Positions 1 to 7,000 of a stretch of DNA of 64,000 nucleotides are shown piece by piece. The stretch covers positions 1 through 64,000 of the forward strand of contig JBDZVM010000011.1 of the NCBI GenBank assembly GCA_040255675.1, written 5' to 3'. The translations under genes and the position numbers were made by a program. The notes under the pieces are model-generated. The model made no database searches. It was not told where the DNA came from and saw only the letters and a program-made list of their open reading frames with translations. The DNA comes from JBDZVM01 sp040255675 (GTDB lineage: Bacteria; Actinomycetota; Actinomycetes; Acidothermales; Acidothermaceae). Position 1 is the stretch's first letter, and every line of letters begins with the position of its first letter.

Positions 1-633
1 GCGCGGGCCTCGGCGGTCCTGCTCGACTTCGACGGACCGATCTGCCAGCTGTTCTCCGAGGTGCCATCTGCGGACGTCGCTGCGGACCTTCGCCGGTACT
101 TGGAGCGACGAGGCGTATCTGTTCCGGACGATGCGGCTGGCGATCCGCTCGCGGTCCTGCGCATGCCCGTCGGAGCGGACGAAGAAATCGTCGCGGACCT
201 ACATGTGGAACTCGTAAGTGCGGAGGTTCGCGCGGCGCGCACCGCTGTTCCGACACCGGACGCTGAAGCGGTGATCCGAGGGCTCGTCGAGAGCGGCCGC
301 AAGCTCGGTGTCGTCAGCAACAACTCCGAACGCGCGGTTCGCGAATACCTTGCTGCGCATCGGTTGCACGGCTACGTGTCCGCCATTAGTGCCCGCATCT
401 CCGGCGATCCGCTGCTGATGAAGCCGAGCCCTTACCTACTCGAGCAAGCGTTGTCGGCCCTAGGTGTTACGGCGGCCGCCGCAGTCTTCGTGGGTGACTC
501 CGTGACGGACGTCGAAGCGTCCGTCGCAGCCGGCGTCGCCTCCATCGGATACGCCAACAAGTCGGGAAAGGCCGAGAAGCTGACTGCCGCAGGCGCTGTC
601 AACGTTATTGAGTCGATGGACCGGCTTCTGTAG
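1..633 (+). CDS. HAD-family hydrolase/phosphatase (5' end outside window)
   Basis: The reading frame is open from base 1, so the start lies upstream; 210 residues are visible. Haloacid dehalogenase signatures appear in order. Motif I is VLLDFDGP, with the nucleophile and acid/base aspartates at visible residues 9 and 11. Motif II is VVSNNS (S106-S109), motif III is the lysine in LMKPSP (K141), and motif IV is FVGDSVTD (D166, D170). The cap lies between motifs I and II, as in the phosphoglycolate phosphatase-like branch. The fold and phosphatase chemistry are well supported; the substrate cannot be told. A decayed second copy of the C-terminal half lies near 14.5 kb. The gene is separated by about 300 bases from the sugar operon and is probably not part of it. 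Confidence 0.9.
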   Translation, partial: ARASAVLLDFDGPICQLFSEVPSADVAADLRRYLERRGVSVPDDAAGDPLAVLRMPVGADEEIVADLHVELVSAEVRAARTAVPTPDAEAVIRGLVESGRKLGVVSNNSERAVREYLAAHRLHGYVSAISARISGDPLLMKPSPYLLEQALSALGVTAAAAVFVGDSVTDVEASVAAGVASIGYANKSGKAEKLTAAGAVNVIESMDRLL

Positions 634-855
634 GTCCCGCATTTCCGGCATCGACTCAACCGAGCCTCAGTTGTGCGCTCGCTGGGCGGCAGCCCCATCC
701 GGATAACCGCCTTAGCGTTTGCGGAGAGCACGACAGCCGCAATCCGAACACACGCCTTCGCCAGGGCGCCAGCAATCCTGGCGTGGGACACACAGAGATC
801 GACGTCGATCTTTGGCGCCGGCACGTGGATTTGCGCCACGTTGTGTAACGAATCT

Positions 856-871
856 GCTAAAACGCTTGAGC
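856..871. promoter_or_regulatory. LacI-family operator 1
   Basis: GCTAAAACGCTTGAGC is a near-palindrome with a central CG, the usual layout for LacI-family operators. It shares 14 of 16 bases with the reverse complement of the site at 899-914. A possible -35 (TTGAGC, 866-871) overlaps it, followed by a possible -10 (TAGCTT, 890-895). A LacI regulator is encoded downstream in the same operon, so autoregulation by the sugar substrate is the simplest reading. Confidence 0.7.
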
Positions 872-898
872 GTCTGGGCACTACACTGCTAGCTTCGT

Positions 899-914
899 GC
901 TCGAACGTTTTAGC
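899..914. promoter_or_regulatory. LacI-family operator 2
   Basis: GCTCGAACGTTTTAGC is the inverted counterpart of operator 1; its reverse complement is GCTAAAACGTTCGAGC. The outer 11 bases of the pair (854-864 and 906-916) form an exact inverted repeat. The site lies just upstream of the GTG at 939 and covers an alternative GTG at 897. This argues that translation of the first hydrolase begins at 939. Confidence 0.7.
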
Positions 915-938
915 AGCCGAGAGAGGCGGACCGGGACC

Positions 939-2420
939 GTGTCACCGCCGTTGTTCTTCAGACCCTCCGGAGCATGGGTGGGGGATGTCATCCCGTTCCA
1001 GTCGAACGGCGAGTTCTTGCTGTACTACCTGTACGAGCGGCGAATTGAGCCGAAGCCGGGAACGCCGTGGCATCTGGTTGTCACGCGGGACTTCGTGACC
1101 TTTGAGGATCGCGGAGAGGCGCTCCCAGCCGGAGGGATCACCGACGAGGACTTCAACGCCTACACCGGGAGTGTGGTGCGCGACCCCGACGGGACGTGGC
1201 ACCTCTTCTACACCGGCCAGAACCCGTGGCGGCTCGGCGAGAATGGGCAACCATTGCAGCTCGTCTGTCACGCGACCAGTGACGACGGCGTCACTTGGAC
1301 GAAGCATCCGGAGCGGACGTTCGGCGCATTCCCCGGCTACGACACCGCTGACTGGCGCGACCCCTTTGTATTCCATGACGTGGCGGCTGGGGTGTGGCGG
1401 ATGCTGATCGCCGCCCGGCACGACTACGGACCGCTGCGACGTAGGGGCGTAATCGCACAATGCGAGTCACCCGACCTCGTGACCTGGCAACCTTCCGTAC
1501 CGTTCTGGGACCCGCGCCGGTACATCACCCACGAGTGCCCGGAGGTCTTCCAATGGGGCGATTGGTGGTACCTCGTGTATTCCGAGTTCTCGGAGAGCTT
1601 CACAACGAGGTACCGCATGGCCCGATCGCTCGCCGGGCCGTGGCAAGTGCCTGAATTCGACAGCGTCGACGGCCGAGCGTTCTACGCGTCTAAGACAGTC
1701 GAACGCGGCGGTAGACGCTTCTTCGTCGGTTGGATCGCATCACGTGAAGGCGATACCGATGATGGCGCCTGGCAGTGGGCCGGGACGATATCGGCCTTAG
1801 AAGCCAGGCAAAACGCCGACGGCACACTCGCGTTCCGGCAGCCGCCCGAGCTGCTGGCCAGCCTCGACGCGGAGGTACTGGCAAGTGCGAACAACCTAGA
1901 AGGCACCCTCAGCACCCCAGACGGCTTCGAGGTTCGGCTCACCAACGAGGAGCTGCCGCCAACTTTCGCGGCGCGCGCGGAGTTCGTGATCAGGCCGGGC
2001 ACCACGGAATGCGGATTCATCTTCCATGCATCCGCAGACGGCGACATCGGCTACTACATACGGCTCGAACCGCGGCGAAACCGGCTGGTGTTCGACAGAT
2101 GGCCTCGCCGGCGCATCGGCCAAGCACAGTGGCAGGTCTCCGGTGATGTCCCTTTCTGGGCCGAGCTCGAGCGCCCATGCCGGCTTGATCCCGGCACTCA
2201 CACGCTCAAGCTCGTCGTCGATGGCACCGTGCTCGTTGCCGCCGTGGACGACCAGGTCGCCTTAAGCGCTCGCGCTTACGACCGAACCCATGGGCACTTC
2301 GGAGTCTTCGCCGGCGAAGGCTCCGTGACAGTGCGTCGGCTCGCACTGAGCCAACGTGCTGGTTCACCAACACACAACACCGCAGAGGTAATCGAATCGA
2401 TGGAAATGGAGACTCGATGA
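939..2420 (+). CDS. Glycoside hydrolase family 32, intracellular
   Basis: A 493-residue clan GH-J enzyme expected to release fructose from sucrose, levan- or inulin-type oligosaccharides. The three family carboxylates are visible: the nucleophile D16 in GAWVGDVIPF, the transition-state stabiliser D141 in WRDPF, and the acid/base E199 in HECPEVF. A five-bladed propeller domain is followed, from about residue 310, by a C-terminal beta-sandwich. No signal peptide is present, so the substrate is probably imported by the transporter encoded next. The GTG at 939 is preferred over the GTG at 897 because operator 2 covers the latter and GAGAGG at 921-926 can serve as ribosome site. The stop overlaps the next start (ATGA). 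Family assignment is firm; linkage specificity is unknown. Confidence 0.88.
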   Translation: MSPPLFFRPSGAWVGDVIPFQSNGEFLLYYLYERRIEPKPGTPWHLVVTRDFVTFEDRGEALPAGGITDEDFNAYTGSVVRDPDGTWHLFYTGQNPWRLGENGQPLQLVCHATSDDGVTWTKHPERTFGAFPGYDTADWRDPFVFHDVAAGVWRMLIAARHDYGPLRRRGVIAQCESPDLVTWQPSVPFWDPRRYITHECPEVFQWGDWWYLVYSEFSESFTTRYRMARSLAGPWQVPEFDSVDGRAFYASKTVERGGRRFFVGWIASREGDTDDGAWQWAGTISALEARQNADGTLAFRQPPELLASLDAEVLASANNLEGTLSTPDGFEVRLTNEELPPTFAARAEFVIRPGTTECGFIFHASADGDIGYYIRLEPRRNRLVFDRWPRRRIGQAQWQVSGDVPFWAELERPCRLDPGTHTLKLVVDGTVLVAAVDDQVALSARAYDRTHGHFGVFAGEGSVTVRRLALSQRAGSPTHNTAEVIESMEMETR

Positions 2421-3754
2421 AAAGGCTCCTCAAAACTGTGGCGGTCGCTGCCGCCGTTGCACTTTCGCTCGCCGGCTGCGGTAGCAGCAAAGGCAGCTCG
2501 GCGTCGACGGACGTGAACCCCTCGGGGAAGATTGTTGGCCACCAGATCTCGTGGCTGCTTTCGCGAAACTCTGCTGACCCCGTCGTAGCGACCATGCAGA
2601 AGATCGCGGAGGAATACGCGCAGACACATCCCGGCTTTTCGCTCAAGCTCATCACAACACCCGACCGCCCGTCCTACATCCAGAAATACGAAACGCTCGC
2701 CACGGCGAAACAGCTACCCGAGCTATTCGACACGGACGCGACGCCGTTCGCTCACAACCTCGCCAAGCAAGGGCGCATGGTCAACGTCGAAGATCTGCTG
2801 AAGACGCTCGGCTTGTACGGTGACTACCGCGCAAACGCGTTGGATTATCAGCGGTTCGATGACGGATCCCTATACATGATCCCGCTCGAATACCAGGCGG
2901 AGTACTTCTGGTACAACAAGGCGCTCTTCGACAAGGCCGGTGTGAGCGTTCCGACGTCCCTGGACGACATCCCGGCGATGTGCACGGCTCTTCGCAAGGC
3001 CGGTGTGACCCCGATCGCGATCGACGGCGCCGACCAGTGGCCGCTTGAGCGGTACGTTGCCTACCAGCCCTTCCGCGTTGGCGGGCCGGACTACATCAAG
3101 CAGCTCAAGACGGGCAAGACGACGCTCGCCGCGGCACCCGGTCAGGCGGCCGTGAACTGGCTGGCGGCCCTTGGCAACGCCAAGTGCTTCCAGACCGGGT
3201 TCTCTTCGCAGGGATACTCGGACGCGCAGAACCTCTTCACCTCGGGCCAGGCGGCCATGTACAACATCGGCACCTGGGAGCTGAGTAGCCTCGCGACGAC
3301 GAAGCTGAGCGAAAAGGTGCGAAGCGACGTCGACTTTTTCACGCTGCCGACTGTGCCGAACTCCAAGACCGACGCGAACGAATACGTTGTCACGTCCGGC
3401 ATCGGCGTTGCCGTCAACGCTAAGACCTACGACCCGCTCATGCGCGATTTCTTGAAGTTCGCGCTGACGAAGTACTACACGATGTACGCCGCTAGCGGTG
3501 CGCTGTCGCCCACCAGCAACGTCACCACGGCCATCCCAGCGGACGCGACGCCGTTGTACAAGAAAGCCGTTGATGACGCGAACAGTGTTGGCGGCGCCCT
3601 CCTAATGCCGTGGGACACGCAGCTGGACCCGACGACCAACACAACCCTGCAACAGGACCAGGTGCTGCTCGTTCAGGGCAACATGAGTCCCGCTACCTTC
3701 ACTAGCACGATCGATTCCGCGATCGCGAAAAACGCTCCGAAGTACTTCAAGTAG
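2417..3754 (+). CDS. Sugar ABC transporter substrate-binding lipoprotein
   Basis: A 445-residue family-1 extracellular solute-binding protein. It begins with a basic start, a hydrophobic stretch and a lipobox ending in LSLAGC, with Cys21 as the lipidation site. It should be anchored outside the membrane and deliver an oligosaccharide to the two permeases encoded next. It overlaps the GH32 gene by 4 bases, so translation is coupled. The stop is followed by a strong hairpin (3768-3796) before the permeases. The ATPase for this importer is not encoded here; a shared MsiK-type ATPase elsewhere is the usual actinobacterial arrangement. A fructo-oligosaccharide substrate is inferred from the neighbours. 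Confidence 0.9.
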   Translation: MKRLLKTVAVAAAVALSLAGCGSSKGSSASTDVNPSGKIVGHQISWLLSRNSADPVVATMQKIAEEYAQTHPGFSLKLITTPDRPSYIQKYETLATAKQLPELFDTDATPFAHNLAKQGRMVNVEDLLKTLGLYGDYRANALDYQRFDDGSLYMIPLEYQAEYFWYNKALFDKAGVSVPTSLDDIPAMCTALRKAGVTPIAIDGADQWPLERYVAYQPFRVGGPDYIKQLKTGKTTLAAAPGQAAVNWLAALGNAKCFQTGFSSQGYSDAQNLFTSGQAAMYNIGTWELSSLATTKLSEKVRSDVDFFTLPTVPNSKTDANEYVVTSGIGVAVNAKTYDPLMRDFLKFALTKYYTMYAASGALSPTSNVTTAIPADATPLYKKAVDDANSVGGALLMPWDTQLDPTTNTTLQQDQVLLVQGNMSPATFTSTIDSAIAKNAPKYFK

Positions 3755-3767
3755 CCCATCGCGTCAC

Positions 3768-3796
3768 GCGGGCGGGGGTACCTCACCCCCGCCCGC
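3768..3796 (+). promoter_or_regulatory. Intra-operon hairpin between binding protein and permeases
   Basis: A perfect 12-base-pair GC-rich stem (3768-3779 with 3785-3796) with a 5-base loop, starting 13 bases after the binding-protein stop and ending 14 bases before the first permease. There is no following T-tract. It more likely stabilises the upstream mRNA or causes partial termination, giving more binding protein than permease. A similar hairpin occurs at 63342-63377. Confidence 0.7.
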
Positions 3797-3810
3797 CGAA
3801 AGGGCCCAAC

Positions 3811-4692
3811 ATGCTCCCTCGCCGATCGCGACTCTCGGTGCTGGTCTTCCTCCTGCCTCCGCTTCTCGTCTACGGCGTAGCCGTGCTGTTCCCGATCCTG
3901 CAGTCGCTCTACTTGAGCTTCTTTTCATGGGACGGGATCACCAGCATGCAGTTCGTCGGCGTATCGAACTACGTGCACATGCTCACCGACGACCCCGTCT
4001 TCTGGAAAGCGTTCACCAACGCCCTCGTCTATCTCGCGATCTGCCTAGCGCTGCAGCTAGGCGGAGCGCTCATCGTCGCGAGCTTGTTGACGTCGTTCCG
4101 ACGTGGCCGCGAGACGATCAAGACGCTGTACCTGCTTCCGACCGTGATCTCGACCGTCGCGATCGCTGTCCTGTTCGAGCGCGTCTACTCTTTTAAGCCG
4201 GCCGGCCTGCTCAACCAGCTGTTGGATTGGATCGGCCTTGGGCATTTTGCCCAGCCCTGGCTGTCGAACGTGCACACGGTGCTCGTTGCCGACTCAATTC
4301 CAGAGGGCTGGCGCTTCAGCGGTCTCTACATGCTGATCATCTACGCCGCTTTCTTGGCGGTACCGCAGGAGCTGGAAGAGGCGGCCCGGATCGACGGCGC
4401 CTCCCGCTGGGTGATCTTCAGGCGGGTGCGCTTCCCATATATCCGGCCGGTGTGGATCACAACCACGATCATGGCGACCACCTATGCGCTGCGTGGCTTC
4501 GACATCCCTTACCTGCTCACGAACGGTGGGCCTGGTCAGGCCTCGGAGCTATTGACGACGTACATGTACAGGACTGCCTTCACCAGCACCAACTACGGGT
4601 ACGCGAGCACGATCTCAGTCTTCATCGTCGTCGAGTGCCTGATCGCGGTCGGCTTGCTGTTCTTGCTGCTTCGCCGGAAGGCTGACGCGTGA
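3811..4692 (+). CDS. Sugar ABC transporter permease (MalF/UgpA type)
   Basis: A 293-residue inner-membrane permease of the carbohydrate-importer type, with about six hydrophobic segments. The cytoplasmic EAA loop reads EEAARIDGASRWVIF and contacts the ATPase. It pairs with the next permease to form the transmembrane channel for the substrate delivered by the preceding lipoprotein. The ATG at 3811 follows GAAAGGG. The end overlaps the next gene start at 4689 by 4 bases. Clear family member; substrate specificity rests on the operon context. Confidence 0.9.
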   Translation: MLPRRSRLSVLVFLLPPLLVYGVAVLFPILQSLYLSFFSWDGITSMQFVGVSNYVHMLTDDPVFWKAFTNALVYLAICLALQLGGALIVASLLTSFRRGRETIKTLYLLPTVISTVAIAVLFERVYSFKPAGLLNQLLDWIGLGHFAQPWLSNVHTVLVADSIPEGWRFSGLYMLIIYAAFLAVPQELEEAARIDGASRWVIFRRVRFPYIRPVWITTTIMATTYALRGFDIPYLLTNGGPGQASELLTTYMYRTAFTSTNYGYASTISVFIVVECLIAVGLLFLLLRRKADA

Positions 4693-5582
4693 TCACCGAC
4701 AGTAGGCCGTCAGCGACAATGACGCCAACATCGCTGCCGCAGCGCAAGCATAAGCGTCCATCCGTCTACGACATTGTGGCGCGCACGCTCGTCGTGCTCA
4801 TCATCATCGTGCAGGTGTATCCACTCGTGTGGCTGTTCCTGACCAGCATCCGGACACCTGATGACTTCGCCTCGCGGAACCCGTTCGCGTTCCCCAGTGC
4901 AATCACATTCGACAACTTCGTGCGAGCGTTGTCGGAGAACAACTTGTGGCGCAACATGCTGAACAGCTTGATCGTCACCATGGGTGCCAACCTTCTCATC
5001 GTGTTGCTCGGCATGATGGCGGCATACGCGCTGCAGGTTCTCGGCTTCAGATTCAGCCGGGTCGTCCGCGCGTTATTCATGCTCGGCATCGTAGTCCCCG
5101 TCCAAATCGCGCTCGTGCCGCTGTTCATCGACTACTCGCGCGTCGGGTTCCTCAACACCTATCAGTCCATGATCATCCCGCTCGCCGGCTTCTCCTTGCC
5201 GATCTCCATCTACCTGTTCTCGTCCTTCTTCGAGTACATCCCGCTGGAGACATACGAGGCCGCATCCATCGACGGGGCTGGGCCTTACCGCATTTTTGGG
5301 CAGATCACGCTGCCTTTGTCGGTCAACACCATCGTCACCGTCGTGCTGGTGAACAGCATTTTCATCTGGAACGACTTCATCTTCGCCAACACCTTCGTGC
5401 TGACCGACGAGCTGAAGACTGTTCCGCTCGGCCTGCAGAACTACATCGCCGCCATGGGCAAAGTGGACTGGACAGCCACATTTGCCGCGGTCTGCATCAC
5501 CGTCACTCCACTGCTCCTAATATTCCTGGTCATGAACCGTGCGATCAGCTACGGACTCAGCGCGGGAGCGACGAAGGGCTGA
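4689..5582 (+). CDS. Sugar ABC transporter permease (MalG/UgpE type)
   Basis: A 297-residue second permease, starting with GTG inside the end of the first. The N-terminal 30 residues are hydrophilic, followed by about six membrane segments. The EAA loop is ETYEAASIDGAGPYRIF. Together with the preceding permease and the lipoprotein it makes a three-gene importer lacking its own ATPase. The LacI regulator gene follows closely. Confidence 0.9.
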   Translation: MITDSRPSATMTPTSLPQRKHKRPSVYDIVARTLVVLIIIVQVYPLVWLFLTSIRTPDDFASRNPFAFPSAITFDNFVRALSENNLWRNMLNSLIVTMGANLLIVLLGMMAAYALQVLGFRFSRVVRALFMLGIVVPVQIALVPLFIDYSRVGFLNTYQSMIIPLAGFSLPISIYLFSSFFEYIPLETYEAASIDGAGPYRIFGQITLPLSVNTIVTVVLVNSIFIWNDFIFANTFVLTDELKTVPLGLQNYIAAMGKVDWTATFAAVCITVTPLLLIFLVMNRAISYGLSAGATKG

Positions 5583-5619
5583 TGTGGCCGACAACGACAG
5601 CCGCGACAAGGGGAGACAA

Positions 5620-6729
5620 GTGACTGAGGCGGAAGCGGACGCAGCCGGCGAGCGGCAAGCATTGGCCCGCGGCCCCTCGCGACCCGTCACGATGCGTGAG
5701 GTAGCCGAAGCCGTCGGCGTGTCCGTCTCAACCGTTTCGTTCGTCATCAATGACAAGCGGGATGCGCGGATCGGCGAGGAAACCAGGCAGCGTGTCCTAC
5801 GGGCTATTCAGGCTCTGGGCTACCGCCCCAACGCTCTCGCGAAGAACCTTGTGCACGGGCGATCCCGGTTCATCGGCCTGGTCGCCGACGCGATCGCGAC
5901 CACGCCCTTCGCCGGGCAAATCATTCAGGGCGCACAAGACGAAGCCTGGCAGCACGGCTACGTGTTGCTGGTTGCCAACACGGAAGGTGACGAGACCGCT
6001 GAACGTGAGGCAATCGGCATGCTCCTTGAGCACAAGGTGCACGGCATCCTGTACTCGACTTGGTATCACCGCGACGTTCGCACCCCTGCGGCGCTTCGCG
6101 AGACCGACTTCGTCCTCGTCAACTGCTTCGACGCGGAATCGCCGGCGCGCGCGGTCGTGCCAGATGAGGAAAAGGGCGGTTTCACCGCGACAGCCGAGCT
6201 CATAAACAAGGGCCACCAACGGATAGCCTTCATCAACACGGCTACGCCGTCGCCCGCTCAGACCGGACGCTTGAGAGGCTACCGCCGCATGCTTCGCGAG
6301 GCGGGGTTGAAGTACGACCCTAAGCTCGTGCTCAACGCCCGGCCCGATCAGGACGGCGGTTACGATGCGGCCGAGTGGGCGATGGCAAGTGGGGCGACAG
6401 CCGTGTTCTGTCACAACGACCGCGTCGCGATGGGACTCTACGACGGGTTGCGGCAACGTGGCGAGCGTATCCCCGAGCGGCTGTCCGTCGTGGGTTTCGA
6501 CAACCAAGAGGTCATCGCCGCGCATCTGCATCCGCCGCTCACGACCGTAGCGTTGCCCCATTACGAGCTCGGACAGATCGGCGTGCGCGTTTTGCTCGGG
6601 CTTCAGCCAGCTAGCCGCACCAGGATCTTGAAGGTCGGCTGCCCGGTCGTCCCGCGAGCCTCCATCGCTGAGGTCGCCGTCCGCAGCGGAGTGCGAGGAG
6701 TCGTGGTAGACCATGCGACAGGCGCCTAG
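5620..6729 (+). CDS. LacI-family transcriptional regulator
   Basis: A 369-residue regulator. The N-terminal helix-turn-helix reads VTMREVAEAVGVSVSTVSFV, followed by the hinge helix GYRPNALAKNLVHGRS and a periplasmic-binding-protein-like sensor domain from about residue 85. The GTG at 5620 is chosen because AAGGGGAG lies 4 bases upstream; a GTG at 5584 is also possible, and the frame extends back to 5539 inside the permease. It is the best candidate to bind the two palindromes at 856-871 and 899-914 and release them when a sugar ligand accumulates. That link is inferred. Confidence 0.9.
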   Translation: MTEAEADAAGERQALARGPSRPVTMREVAEAVGVSVSTVSFVINDKRDARIGEETRQRVLRAIQALGYRPNALAKNLVHGRSRFIGLVADAIATTPFAGQIIQGAQDEAWQHGYVLLVANTEGDETAEREAIGMLLEHKVHGILYSTWYHRDVRTPAALRETDFVLVNCFDAESPARAVVPDEEKGGFTATAELINKGHQRIAFINTATPSPAQTGRLRGYRRMLREAGLKYDPKLVLNARPDQDGGYDAAEWAMASGATAVFCHNDRVAMGLYDGLRQRGERIPERLSVVGFDNQEVIAAHLHPPLTTVALPHYELGQIGVRVLLGLQPASRTRILKVGCPVVPRASIAEVAVRSGVRGVVVDHATGA

Positions 6730-6737
6730 AACGCCTC

Positions 6738-7000
6738 ATGGTCGACCAAATCCTGTTCGCAGACTCGGCCAACGCTACGGCGACCAGCAGGACAGAAGGA
6801 CCGCCGTGAAGCTCATCGCAGGCGGGAACGTCGTCCGCACGACGACGGGCCGTGATGCCGAGAATCTGTGCTGGAACAGCTGGAACGTTAGCGACCTCAT
6901 CGGCCAGACCGCGAAGGTCGAGGCCATCGACACCAGCCCGAGTTCATGGGGTCGCATCAACGTCGACCAGATCACCCTCGGCGACCTGCTGTCAGCATGA
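6738..7000 (+). pseudogene. Remnant of beta-sandwich module(s) of a larger GH32-type enzyme
   Basis: Two pieces of the same kind of module survive. VDQILFAD (6741-6764, frame of 6738) resembles the end of one copy. From GTG 6806, another frame encodes 64 residues with GGNVVRTTTGRDAENLCWNS and WGRINVDQI. Such segments occur in the non-catalytic domain attached to secreted GH32 levanases (recalled, not searched). The juxtaposition suggests that two tandem copies collapsed by deletion. The second piece has a credible ribosome site (AGAAGGA) and ends in ATGA overlapping the next gene start, so it may still be translated to couple expression. Whether it has any function is unknown. Confidence 0.6.

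Noticed and set aside
897..938. GTG 897 as start of the first GH32 enzyme
   Set aside because: It lies at the edge of operator 2 and lacks a ribosome site; GTG 939 starts the conserved part.
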